Positions 7,964-17,326 of a stretch of DNA of 35,227 nt are shown here, piece after piece. Positions within the stretch are counted from its first letter, which is position 1, and each line of letters begins with the position of its first letter. Source of the stretch: Verrucomicrobiota bacterium (GTDB lineage: Bacteria; Verrucomicrobiota; Verrucomicrobiia; Chthoniobacterales; JAFAMB01); assembly GCA_019236675.1 (NCBI GenBank), contig JAFAIO010000425.1:1-35227 (forward strand), given 5' to 3'. Under the pieces are notes generated by a model. The model saw only the letters and a list, made by a program, of their open reading frames with translations, did not search any database and was not told the DNA's origin. The position numbers and the translations under genes were made by a program.

Positions 7964-7986
7964 AAATAAATCATTCCGATTTATTT
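7964..7986. promoter_or_regulatory. 9-bp inverted repeat adjoining a TTGACA hexamer; candidate operator/promoter of the sugar ABC transporter
   Basis: AAATAAATC-ATTCC-GATTTATTT, followed by TTGACA at 7988-7993. Confidence 0.45.
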
Positions 7987-8119
7987 ATTGACACCTGCTC
8001 CTCTTTCCATGCAACTATTAGCCGCACCCGGTTTCCTCAATACGCCTGAACTATCCCCCGCCGCCTGTTTCTAGAAAAACAGACCAGTCCTTGTTTGTGC
8101 CCCTGATTGCGTCATAAAA

Positions 8120-9685
8120 ATGGCCGACCCAGCCGCCACGGAATCTTCGCCGTCCGCCAGTGCGCACGCTGCCCTGGAACTTCGAAACGTTACTAAGGCT
8201 TTTCCCGGTGTCGTTGCGCTGGATGATGTCTCTTTTGACGTTCAGCCGGGCGAGGTGCACGCATTGCTCGGCGAAAACGGAGCCGGCAAATCCACCCTGA
8301 TCAAGATCGTCTCCGGCGTCTACCGCCCCGACCAGGGAGAGATCCACATTAACGGCCGACCCGTTAGTCTGGCAAACCCGGGAGAAGCTCAGCACCTCGG
8401 TATCGCCACTATCTATCAGGAATTCAGCCTCTACCCCGAACTCACTGTCGCGGAGAATATTTTCGCCGGCCATATGCCGCGTACGTTCTTCGGAACCGCG
8501 CTGGATTGGGGAAAAGCAAAGCGGGAAGCCCGGACTTTATTGGATTCCCTGGAGGCAACCGACCTGGACGCCACTGCCCGGGTCGGAGTTCTTTCTGTAG
8601 GGAATCGTCAACGGGTCGAAATTGCCAAGGCACTGTCTCGTCACGCTCGGATCCTAATCCTCGATGAGCCGACCGCTGTCCTCACTCAACATGACACGGA
8701 ACGTCTCTTTAGCGTGATCCGCCGGCTGCGCGAGCAGAAGGTCGCCATCATCTACATCAGCCATCGATTAGAAGAGATTTTCAGGTTGGCGGATAGGGTC
8801 ACTGTTCTGCGAGACGGAAAGCTGGTTGGAATCAAATCCGCGAAGGAAACTAACGAGAACGAGCTGATTCGCATGATGGTAGGGCGCGCGCTGGCTCAAG
8901 AACCTGCCCCACACTTAGGCGAGTTACGCGAAAATCTGCCGATCGTGTTACGTGCGAAGAATTTAGCGAGACGGCCATTGCTCAAGGATGCCAGCATCGA
9001 GCTTCGAGCAGGAGAAATTGTGGGCATGGCCGGGCTGATCGGATCCGGACGAAGTGAACTTGCTCAGACTATCTTCGGGATTGCGCCGCCGGAAGCCGGT
9101 TCGATCGAACTGAACGGTAGGCAGGTAGAGATCAGGAGCCCGGAACGAGCCATCGAACTCGGAATTGCCTACGTTCCGGAAGACCGGCAAAGACAAGGCT
9201 TGCTCACTGCGATGACGGTCGGCCAAAACATCGGCCTCACCCGGCTATGGGAACTCACTAAAGGCCCTTTCCTCGATTTCGGGGCGGAAGACCGGTTGGC
9301 GGAAGAATATGTTGCCAGCCTGCGAATTAAGACACCGACCATCCGGCAGCTGGCCCGTAATCTCTCTGGTGGTAACCAACAAAAGATTGTGGTCGCAAAA
9401 TGGCTCGCTACTAAGCCGAAGTTACTCATCGTCGATGAGCCGACTCGCGGCATCGATGTTGGAGCTCGCGCTGAAATTCATCGGTTACTTGATCACCTGG
9501 CTAGAAATGAAAAAATCGCCGTCCTCGTGATTTCGAGCGATCTGCCCGAAATTCTGCGGGTCAGCGATCGAATCTGTGTAATGCGCGAAGGTCGCTCGGT
9601 CGCTGAATTTAATCGAAGCGACGCCAGCGAGGAGGCGATCCTGGCGGCCGCAATTGGGCAACCGGAGAACGGGCAGTCAACCTAA
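8120..9685 (+). CDS. Sugar ABC transporter ATP-binding protein (RbsA/MglA type, two ATPase domains)
   Basis: GENGAGKSTLIKIVSGVYRPDQGEI, LSRHARILILDEPTAVLT, and LSGGNQQKIVVAKWLATKPKLLIVDEPTRGIDVGARAEIH. Confidence 0.95.
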   Translation: MADPAATESSPSASAHAALELRNVTKAFPGVVALDDVSFDVQPGEVHALLGENGAGKSTLIKIVSGVYRPDQGEIHINGRPVSLANPGEAQHLGIATIYQEFSLYPELTVAENIFAGHMPRTFFGTALDWGKAKREARTLLDSLEATDLDATARVGVLSVGNRQRVEIAKALSRHARILILDEPTAVLTQHDTERLFSVIRRLREQKVAIIYISHRLEEIFRLADRVTVLRDGKLVGIKSAKETNENELIRMMVGRALAQEPAPHLGELRENLPIVLRAKNLARRPLLKDASIELRAGEIVGMAGLIGSGRSELAQTIFGIAPPEAGSIELNGRQVEIRSPERAIELGIAYVPEDRQRQGLLTAMTVGQNIGLTRLWELTKGPFLDFGAEDRLAEEYVASLRIKTPTIRQLARNLSGGNQQKIVVAKWLATKPKLLIVDEPTRGIDVGARAEIHRLLDHLARNEKIAVLVISSDLPEILRVSDRICVMREGRSVAEFNRSDASEEAILAAAIGQPENGQST

Positions 9686-9694
9686 TACGTTCTG

Positions 9695-11740
9695 ATGAGA
9701 ACAGAGACCTTACCACCGTCGGCTTCGGGGCTTTCACCTTCCCCACGCAGCTCGCTCGGGAACTGGCTTTCCTGGTTGAACCAGCAGGAGACTGTCCTCG
9801 TTCTGACATTCGTTATCGTCTTTATCGGGGTCACTCTGCAGAACCCCGGTTTCGCGCAGCCAAGCAACCTCGTCGACATTCTTTACAACTCCTCGTACAT
9901 CGCAGTCGCCGCCGTCGGTATGACCATGGTTATTCTTTGCGGTCATATCGACATCTCCGTCGGAGCTGCACTCGGTATTTGCGCGACTGTCGCCGGCCAA
10001 CTCGCGGTCGCCCATCAACCGATGTATCTGGTCATCCCCATTACGATTCTAACCGGGGGCGCAATCGGTCTCCTCAATGGTGTGCTCATCGCTTATGGCC
10101 GCATCCCCGCCATCGTCACGACTCTTGGCATGGCTAGCATCCTCAAAGGAGGACTCATTCTCTCCACCGGCGGCAAATGGATCTACGGATTGCCCCCGGA
10201 GTTCGGGATTAGTCGTGAATACCTTTTGGGCATGCCCGTACCGATCTTCGCCATGGTCGTGTTCGGCGTCATCTTCTCGGTCTGGCTAAAATTTTTTGCT
10301 ACCGGCCGCGAGCCCTATGCAGTGGGAGGAAATGTCGAAGCAGCGCGGCTGTCTGGGATTTCCGAGCGGGCAGTAACCATCCGGGTCTTCTTCCTGAACG
10401 GCCTTCTCGTGGGAGTCGCTGCCATCCTGTACGCGACTAATTTCACGGCGATTCAGTCAAATGTCGCGCCCGGTTTCGAGCTGACTGTCATCACCTCCGC
10501 GGTGATCGGAGGAGTGAGTATCCTCGGCGGCACCGGAACCGTGATCGGAGCGCTCTTCGGAGCGATTCTTCTTCAGACGATCGGCACCGCTTTGGTCTTC
10601 CTTCATATCCGGGCGGAATGGTTTCAGGCAGTCCAGGGTGCACTCATCCTTCTGACGATCCTACTCGACGTCTTCCGGAGACGCCGCACGCCGGGTGCTT
10701 CAGTCGCACTGGCCGCTGCAGGAGGCGGCCGCGAAGCGGCTTCTCCGACGCTTTTCGGTATCAGATGGCTAACCTTGCAAGAAACCCTGCTGTTCGGCGT
10801 GCTCATCATCGTGATGATCGTTTTGGCCCAGAGATCCGATCGATTTCTCACGGTCGCAAACCTCATGAATCAAACTCGCTTCATGACGGAAGTCGCTTTG
10901 CTGGCGGTGCCCATGACCTTCATCATCATTCTTGGCGGTATTGATCTTTCGGTGGGATCGATGTTGGCGCTCAGCGCTATCGCGCTGGGATTTTCCTGGC
11001 AGAGCTTCGGATTCCCTCTCTGGCTGGCTGTCATCGTCGGTATCGTAGCGGGGTCTTTAGCCGGGTTACTGAACGGCCTGGCCATCGTCTACTTGCGCGT
11101 TCCTCCGCTGATCGTCACTTTGGCCACCCTGGCCATCTACCGCGGTCTCTCATTGGGGATTAGCGAATCCCGCTCGGTCAACGGGTTTCCCGATACTTTC
11201 GCTTTCTTCGGTAGCGGCGAAATCCTTGGGCTGCCCGTCCAGCTTTACCTTTTGATAGTCGTGCTGATCATTAGCGCGGTTGCGTTGGCTGCCACTCCAC
11301 TCGGTCGTTCCATCTACGCCATCGGCAACAATGAGACCGCCGCTCGCTTCGCCGGGATCCCAGTGAACCGGATCAAACTGTTTGCCTATAGCTTTAGCGG
11401 TTTTATGGCCGGGATCGCCGGGTTTATTTACACCTCTCGAGTTACTAGCACCCGAGCCGATGCCGCCACCGGAATGGAGCTGGACGTCATTGCAGCGGTA
11501 GTGTTCGGCGGCACCAGTATCGTCGGCGGCCGCGGAACTATCGTAGGTACCGCCCTCGGTGTCATCACCATCGAATTTTTAAGGAACGGTCTCCAATTGT
11601 CTGGCTTCCGCGGCGAAGCCACCGTCATCCTGATCGGAGCCGTTCTGATCATCTCTATTTTGCTAAATCAGCTGCTGGAAAGTTTTATCCTTTCCGGCCG
11701 CAGATTTAACAAATCCAACCCACCCCCTACATCCACATGA
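9695..11740 (+). CDS. Sugar ABC transporter permease, two RbsC-like domains fused in one polypeptide
   Basis: Duplicated signatures MTMVILCGHIDISVGAALG (N-half) and MTFIIILGGIDLSVGSMLA (C-half); AVIGGVSILGGTGTVIGALFGA and AVVFGGTSIVGGRGTIVGTALGV. Confidence 0.93.
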   Translation: MRTETLPPSASGLSPSPRSSLGNWLSWLNQQETVLVLTFVIVFIGVTLQNPGFAQPSNLVDILYNSSYIAVAAVGMTMVILCGHIDISVGAALGICATVAGQLAVAHQPMYLVIPITILTGGAIGLLNGVLIAYGRIPAIVTTLGMASILKGGLILSTGGKWIYGLPPEFGISREYLLGMPVPIFAMVVFGVIFSVWLKFFATGREPYAVGGNVEAARLSGISERAVTIRVFFLNGLLVGVAAILYATNFTAIQSNVAPGFELTVITSAVIGGVSILGGTGTVIGALFGAILLQTIGTALVFLHIRAEWFQAVQGALILLTILLDVFRRRRTPGASVALAAAGGGREAASPTLFGIRWLTLQETLLFGVLIIVMIVLAQRSDRFLTVANLMNQTRFMTEVALLAVPMTFIIILGGIDLSVGSMLALSAIALGFSWQSFGFPLWLAVIVGIVAGSLAGLLNGLAIVYLRVPPLIVTLATLAIYRGLSLGISESRSVNGFPDTFAFFGSGEILGLPVQLYLLIVVLIISAVALAATPLGRSIYAIGNNETAARFAGIPVNRIKLFAYSFSGFMAGIAGFIYTSRVTSTRADAATGMELDVIAAVVFGGTSIVGGRGTIVGTALGVITIEFLRNGLQLSGFRGEATVILIGAVLIISILLNQLLESFILSGRRFNKSNPPPTST

Positions 11741-12795
11741 AATCAGCGAAACCCATTACCTTAGCCAAATCGATCTTCGCTTTGGCGACGGCTCTGAGCG
11801 TGACTGCGTTCGGCGCCGATACTGCGTACAACGGCGGCAAAGCTACCAATCCAAAAGACTTAAAGGGCAAGAAAGTCGTACTCGCCGACATCCCGAAGCT
11901 TGTCGGCATCGGATACTTCAACGCAACTGCGAAAGGAATCGCGGACGCCTGCGCCGAGATGAGCAAGAACGGGATTCCGACTGAAGTCAGTACGGACGCG
12001 CCAACGGAGGGCGATATCCAGAAACAAATTGAATTCATCGACAACGCCGTGTCCCGAGGCGTCGATGGGATCTTTTTTGCCGCTAACGATCCGGTAGCAA
12101 TTTCGCCGGTCCTCCGGAAGGCATTGCAGTCCGGTATTCACGTGATCGGTTATGACGCCGAATCCCAACCCGATGCGCGCGAATGGTTCGTGCAGATGTG
12201 CACTCCGGATGCCGTTGCCAAAGCCGATATCGATTGCTTGGTGGCTGAGATTGGGAAGAAAGCCGATTTCGCGATCGTGACGAGTTCATTGACTGCGGCA
12301 GGTCAAAACGCCTGGATTGCTGAAATCAAGAAATACATCGCCTCGGCCTATCCCGACCTGCACCTGGTAACGATCCTTCCTGCCGAAGAAGATCAGCAGA
12401 AGGCGTTTCAAGTGACCGGCCAAATCATCAAGGCAAACCCCAACGTAAAAGGCATTATCGGTCTCTCCAGTGTTGCATTCCCTGGCGCAGCTGACGCCAT
12501 TACTCAAGCCGGTCTGATCGGCAAAATTGCCGTGGTGGGACAGTCTACCCCGAACCAAATGAAACCATTTATCAAGAACGGTGCCGTGAAGAGCGATGTG
12601 CTCTGGAACCCAGTCGATCTCGGTTACGCCTCGGCCTACGTAATGCGAGCCGTGATTGACGGAAAGCTCAAACCGGGTGACACCGAGGTCGAATGCGGTA
12701 AGCTCGGTAAACTCAAAATCATTAACGGTAGCCAGGTGCTGCTCGGTCCTCCGACCGTTTTTACGAAAGATAACATCGACCAATTCGACTTTTAG
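11737..12795 (+). CDS. Periplasmic sugar-binding protein of the RhaS/LsrB type
   Basis: IPKLVGIGYFNATAKGI, AVVGQSTPNQMKPFIKNGAVKSDVLWNPVDLGYASAYVM, FTKDNIDQFDF; overlaps permease stop (ATGA). Confidence 0.9.
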   Translation: MKSAKPITLAKSIFALATALSVTAFGADTAYNGGKATNPKDLKGKKVVLADIPKLVGIGYFNATAKGIADACAEMSKNGIPTEVSTDAPTEGDIQKQIEFIDNAVSRGVDGIFFAANDPVAISPVLRKALQSGIHVIGYDAESQPDAREWFVQMCTPDAVAKADIDCLVAEIGKKADFAIVTSSLTAAGQNAWIAEIKKYIASAYPDLHLVTILPAEEDQQKAFQVTGQIIKANPNVKGIIGLSSVAFPGAADAITQAGLIGKIAVVGQSTPNQMKPFIKNGAVKSDVLWNPVDLGYASAYVMRAVIDGKLKPGDTEVECGKLGKLKIINGSQVLLGPPTVFTKDNIDQFDF

Positions 12796-12859
12796 GCCGC
12801 ACTTGGAGGAAGGATCATCCGGCAGCCGCCGAATCCTTCCCCGGCCAAAGGGTCCCTGC

Positions 12860-12893
12860 CAGAAAGGCGAACGCATGTTCGCCTTTTCTGTTT
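12860..12893 (+). terminator. Rho-independent terminator of the ABC transporter operon
   Basis: CAGAAAGGCGAAC-GCAT-GTTCGCCTTTTCTG followed by TTT, 65 bp after the binding-protein stop. Confidence 0.75.
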
Positions 12894-12904
12894 AGTATCA
12901 ATCG

Positions 12905-13024
12905 TACTCGTCCTCCAATTTGGTGGGGCGAGGCTCCCGAATCACCCGAACGTGTTCGCAAAGCGGCCGGTATTCTACCCGATGAAGAATACTGCTACAC
13001 CAAATTCGAGGACGAGGACGAGTA
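12905..13024. repeat. 120-bp inverted-repeat element with TACTCGTCCTC...AATTTGGTG ends
   Basis: tactcgtcctccaatttggtg at 12905 versus caccaaattcgaggacgaggacgagta at 12998-13024; includes GGTGGGGCGAGGCTCCCGAAT shared with 19161. Confidence 0.8.
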
Positions 13025-13050
13025 GGATTGGCTGCCCAGCTCCACACCTC

Positions 13051-13569
13051 TCACTCCAAAGGCCACGGATTCCTGCCGACGGCCGCAATCAGCTTCTCGT
13101 AGAGACCTTGCAACCCCTCGGAAATCACCCGTGTCCGGCCTAAGACCGGCATAAAATTATGGTCTCCCACCCAGCGCGGCACGATATGAAGATGAAGATG
13201 CCCCTCGACACCAGCGCCGGCCGCTGAACCCAAGTTAAAACCGACATTGAACCCTTGGGCTTTCACCACGTCGCGAAGTAACCTCTGCGCGTAAAGAGCC
13301 AGGTCCAGTAGTTCGCTGCGCTCTGCTGATGTCAGTGTCTCGAGGTCAGCAACCTTCCGATATGGCACCGCCATCAGGTGCCCTGCCGAGTATGGGTAAC
13401 GATTCATGATCAGAAACCCGCTTTTTCTGCGGTAGATCACTAGATGCTCGGCGTCGTTCGAAGTATGCGCCGCTGTCTCGAGGAAATTTTGCTCTTGATC
13501 GCGTCGTTCGAAATATTCGACCCGCCAGGGCGCCCATAGCGACTCAACAAACTGCTTGTACTCGTCCAC
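13051..13569 (-). CDS. HIT-family protein
   Basis: GHLMAVPYRKVADLETL, NLGSAAGAGVEGHLHLHIVPRW (HxHxH triad). Confidence 0.93.
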   Translation of the reverse strand: MDEYKQFVESLWAPWRVEYFERRDQEQNFLETAAHTSNDAEHLVIYRRKSGFLIMNRYPYSAGHLMAVPYRKVADLETLTSAERSELLDLALYAQRLLRDVVKAQGFNVGFNLGSAAGAGVEGHLHLHIVPRWVGDHNFMPVLGRTRVISEGLQGLYEKLIAAVGRNPWPLE

Positions 13570-13646
13570 AGATTAATCCGTGCAAAATGCTTGCGCCCGG
13601 CCGGTACCGAGCAACGCCTTCCTCTAATTAAGGTTCGATCGAACTT

Positions 13647-14141
13647 TCAGGAAGCCGAAGACGATCGCTGAATATCAGATTGTTCCTGAGACGGGTTCTC
13701 GGCGTTCTCAGCGGCCTCATCCGGATTGAACTTCACCACATTTAGCGGCAACTGAGCCAAGATATCCATGAGACAGTGCGGATAGGGTACTTCGGGAGAA
13801 GGCGTATACTCACGAAGCTCTTTTATGGCCTTGGTCAAGCTATCGGACTGCCACTCCTTCCGGCCATGTCCCAATAATTTCGCTCCCGTGTGCCAGCCAA
13901 CCGCGATGAAAACCTCGGTTTCTACCTCAAACCGCAGCTCAATCGAACAGATTGAACGCTGCAGATAAAAAGTACCGTCGTCGCGCGCTACCTTAACTTC
14001 ACGATTGATAGAACAGCCAATTCTATTCACAAAGCAAACTCCTCCTGAGTAATGCTGCAATAAACAACGCCGCACAATCTCCCCGCTCTTCCCTTCTTGC
14101 CACCTAACCGTAACTGCGTCATAGGCCCAAACTGGGGGCAT
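13647..14141 (-). CDS. Hypothetical protein
   Basis: 164-aa ORF in a region with no competing annotation; no recognised domain. Confidence 0.6.
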   Translation of the reverse strand: MPPVWAYDAVTVRWQEGKSGEIVRRCLLQHYSGGVCFVNRIGCSINREVKVARDDGTFYLQRSICSIELRFEVETEVFIAVGWHTGAKLLGHGRKEWQSDSLTKAIKELREYTPSPEVPYPHCLMDILAQLPLNVVKFNPDEAAENAENPSQEQSDIQRSSSAS

Positions 14142-14177
14142 CCTAAGTGCCGAACTAGATTAATTCAATACTAATAA

Positions 14178-15305
14178 TTACTTCAGTGCCGGCGCGCCCA
14201 ACTCCCTTAAAACTACTTCGGCCGCACGGTGTCCTGCTTCTACCTCGGTGAGTTGTAAGATCACCTCATCCATCCCTCGAATCATCGATGTACGGGAGGA
14301 CTCATCGCTATACAGTTGCCAGACTGCGTCCGCGATCGCTTCGGGACGGGCTTGGTGTTGGATGAACTCTGGAACCATCGCACGCCCTGCTAAAATATTA
14401 GGCATCCCAAGATGTTGAACTCGGACTAGCAACCGGCCTGGGATAAATGTCAACCAGGACACCTTATAAATCAGTACGAAAGGAAATCGAAAAAAACTCG
14501 CCTCCATAGTCGCAGTTCCAGAAGCCACCATTCCCACGGCGGCACGTTGCATCAGGCCGGATGCATTAGCCACACTGATCGGTAGCCCGGCAAATCCGCT
14601 CGTAGCCGCGATTTTTTCTATCAAAGTTGTCATTTTCTCTGAGGCTGCTGACACCTCAAAGCGAATTTCCGGGTCCCGCCGCTTGAGCAACGATGCCGCG
14701 GTTAACATCGGAGGAAGGATTCGGCGAACTTCTCGCTCGCGGCTACCAGGAAGTAAGCCGACTAACTTTGGATCCCGATTGACTGAGATTCTCCTCTTCT
14801 CCAAATGCGCCAGCATCGGGTGCCCGACGAACTCAGTGCGGAGTCCACTTGCTTCATAGAGCGGCCTTTCAAAGGGAAAGATGCACAACATTAAATCAAG
14901 AAAGCGTGACATCTTCGGAATCCGGCCCCGGTTCCAAGCCCAAACCTGCGGACTGATGTAATAAATCTTTTTCCCGCGAAACCCCTTCAAATGGAGATAA
15001 CGAGCTAACCGAAGGTTAAACCCTGGATAATCAACAAAGATCACCGCGCTCGGCTGTAACTCAATAATCTCATGGTACATACGATAGAACTGCCCTCGGA
15101 AGTACGGGTATTTCATTAGGACATCCCAAAGACCAACTACCGCTTCCTGGGTCCAATCGAAGATATGTGAGCCGCCTACTTCCCGCATCTTGGGGCCGCC
15201 GGCGCCGCAGAACTCAATATCCGGCGCCATCGCGAGCAATTCGCTCATCAACACCGCGGCATGGCCATCACCACTGGACTCCCCAGCAATAATGTAAAGC
15301 TTCAC
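14178..15305 (-). CDS. lpxB: Lipid-A-disaccharide synthase
   Basis: VKLYIIAGESSGDGHAAVLMSEL, FCGAGGPKM, VIFVDYPGFNLRLARYL, YYISPQVWAWNRGRIPKM, GLLPGSREREV. Likely GTG start at 15305 rather than ORF-track 15428. Confidence 0.94.
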   Translation of the reverse strand: MKLYIIAGESSGDGHAAVLMSELLAMAPDIEFCGAGGPKMREVGGSHIFDWTQEAVVGLWDVLMKYPYFRGQFYRMYHEIIELQPSAVIFVDYPGFNLRLARYLHLKGFRGKKIYYISPQVWAWNRGRIPKMSRFLDLMLCIFPFERPLYEASGLRTEFVGHPMLAHLEKRRISVNRDPKLVGLLPGSREREVRRILPPMLTAASLLKRRDPEIRFEVSAASEKMTTLIEKIAATSGFAGLPISVANASGLMQRAAVGMVASGTATMEASFFRFPFVLIYKVSWLTFIPGRLLVRVQHLGMPNILAGRAMVPEFIQHQARPEAIADAVWQLYSDESSRTSMIRGMDEVILQLTEVEAGHRAAEVVLRELGAPALK

Positions 15306-15420
15306 AACTATCAGTTGGCGTGGAGCTCCATCCTTGCAAGTGAGAACGCCGTCATCGCCGGGATCGCCGAGAACAAAAAAATGCACCGCCGTCACGAGCC
15401 ACCCTCTATCGCGCCCACCC

Positions 15421-15502
15421 ATCACCAATCACCTTTAACCAATCACCCTTCGACGCGCTAGACGCTTGCTCAGGGCAGGGCCTTCCACCTTTCACTTTTC
15501 AC
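15421..15502 (-). repeat. Two heptad arrays (TCAC spaced 7 nt)
   Basis: TCAC at 15422, 15429, (TAAC 15436), 15443; and CCAC/TCAC at 15485, 15492, 15499; the last contains the stop codon of the Gfo/Idh gene. Confidence 0.8.
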
Positions 15503-16467
15503 TTCTCCCCCACCCCTTCCCCTCCTGCCCTGACCAACTTCAAATTCTCCTCAACTAACTCCGTGATCTGGATGGCAAGCTCAAGCGCAGCGGTGCCTTC
15601 GTACCCCGAAACCAACGGTTGCTGGCCGCGACTCGCGCACTCAATAAAGGAGTGTAGCTCTCGTTTCAACGGTTCATCTTTCTCGATTTGAACCTTATCT
15701 CGAGTTATCTGCCCGTTCGCCAATCGAAAGATCTCACCGGCTTGGTTTTGATAGTCTAACGACAGATATGTCTGGGGTTCCGCTTGAAACACCCGGATCT
15801 TACGCATCTTTTCCGGGCTAATCCTACTTGCCGTGAGATTTGCTACGCACCCACTTTGAAAACGGATCCGGGCATTCGCGATATCTTCCGTTTTACTGAG
15901 CGCGGGTAAACCGACGGCATCGATACTCTTCACCGGCGAACGCACCAAATGCAGAATGATCTCGAGATCATGAATCATCAGATCGAGCACAACCCCAATC
16001 TCTAGACTACGGAACGGATATTGAGATAGTCGATGGACCTCAATGAATACCGGCCTTGTCAATCGCTCCTGCAGCGCGCTCATCACCGGGTTGAACCGTT
16101 CTACGTGACCGACTTGTAAAATTACCGAGCGTTCTCGCGCCAAACGCACTAATTCTTCGGCCTCTTTTGGCGTCTCGGTGATCGGTTTTTCAATTAAAAC
16201 ATGTTTGCCGGCTTCCAACAGACGGCGGCCGATCTCGAAATGTGTGTTAGTCGGCGCTGCGACCGTCGCAGCATCCACCAACGCAATGAACTCATCCAGC
16301 GAACTGGCCACGGGCACGTTATATTGACGACCGATACTCCTCGCCACATCGCTGTTGGTATCAAAAATCGCTGCGAATTTTGCTTCCTTCAGGGCAGAGC
16401 AAATTCGAGCGTGATTTCTTCCGATACTCCCGACTCCAACCACTCCGACTCGGATGGATTGACTCAT
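15499..16467 (-). CDS. Gfo/Idh/MocA-family oxidoreductase in the lpx cluster
   Basis: VGVVGVGSIGRNHARICSALKEAKFAAIFD Rossmann fold, KHVLIEKPITETPKEAEELVRLARE; flanked by lpxB and lpxI. Confidence 0.92.
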   Translation of the reverse strand: MSQSIRVGVVGVGSIGRNHARICSALKEAKFAAIFDTNSDVARSIGRQYNVPVASSLDEFIALVDAATVAAPTNTHFEIGRRLLEAGKHVLIEKPITETPKEAEELVRLARERSVILQVGHVERFNPVMSALQERLTRPVFIEVHRLSQYPFRSLEIGVVLDLMIHDLEIILHLVRSPVKSIDAVGLPALSKTEDIANARIRFQSGCVANLTASRISPEKMRKIRVFQAEPQTYLSLDYQNQAGEIFRLANGQITRDKVQIEKDEPLKRELHSFIECASRGQQPLVSGYEGTAALELAIQITELVEENLKLVRAGGEGVGEK

Positions 16468-17278
16468 TCGTCTATACCGTAAATTGTGATCTGGCTCCGA
16501 CCAGCCGCAGCCTTAACCGCTGCGCTATCAAGCAACAAAGTGCGGGCTGCTTCGATCGCGAGCATCTTAACCCCAGCTTCGGCGGCTACCTCGATCGTCT
16601 GGCACCCGATGACCGGCACGTCAAAGCGAAAATCCTGATTCGGCTTCGATACTTTCACCACCACCGCCTCTCCTTTGGCCAGGGCTCCACCCCGGCGAAT
16701 CGCTTCATTCGTACCCTCGAACGCCTCAACCGCCACGACGGTCCCATGCCGAATCACCACGGTTTGGCCAATGTCCAGCCGGCTTACCTCTTTCGCGACC
16801 CGGTACCCGTACTCTGCGTCATCAATCGCCCGTCGCTTCGGTTTAGGGCCGGCTAACCAGCCCTTACCCGCCAATGAATCTTCAAGGAATGTAGTTGCCG
16901 GCAATAGGGTGACACCGATCCTAGCCAATTCATTCGCGATTCCGCCAAAGATCGTCTCGGCGTTTCGGGTCTTTAGCCCACCCAAAGCACTAGCGCTTTC
17001 AGATCCGGTCGCAATTCGAACAGGTTCTTCGGCGCGATCTGCCCGGCCATCATCGCATGCTGAACACCTGTTCTGCTGAAATAGTTCAATAACCGGCCGA
17101 GTTGCCCAACCCGCATCCACTCGATCGAGTCAACTCCCTCCGCCATCTCCGGGCGCGTCTCCCCTTCAAATGCGGCCACATGAATCTTCTGCACCCCTCG
17201 CTCCCGAGCCGCCCGCACCACCAGCAACGGGTACATCCCATTCCCGGCAATTAATCCTAATGAAGGAGGACTCGACAT
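16464..17278 (-). pseudogene. lpxI: UDP-2,3-diacylglucosamine pyrophosphatase LpxI (DUF1009), interrupted by an apparent 1-nt deletion near 16972-16990
   Basis: N-terminal half MSSPPSLGLIAGNGMYPLLVVRAARERG...MMAGQIAPKNLFELRPDLKAL in the frame of ORF 16973-17419; C-terminal half LKTRNAETIFGGIANELARIGVTLLPATTFLEDSLAGKGWL...GCQTIEVAAEAGVKMLAIEA in the frame of ORF 16464-17120. Confidence 0.85.
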
Positions 17279-17326
17279 GGCCAGACCGTTAGGTGAAGAC
17301 CGCGTGCAGTTCAAGGAGTTCAACCA

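Noticed and set aside
11737-12795. Assignment as AI-2 receptor LsrB
   Set aside because: Pocket region appears altered and no lsrK/lsrF/lsrG-type genes are adjacent; left as RhaS/LsrB-type.
16964-16995. Programmed -1 ribosomal frameshift in lpxI
   Set aside because: No X_XXY_YYZ slippery heptamer in the 0 frame before the TAA and no precedent for LpxI; a 1-nt deletion or sequencing error is simpler.
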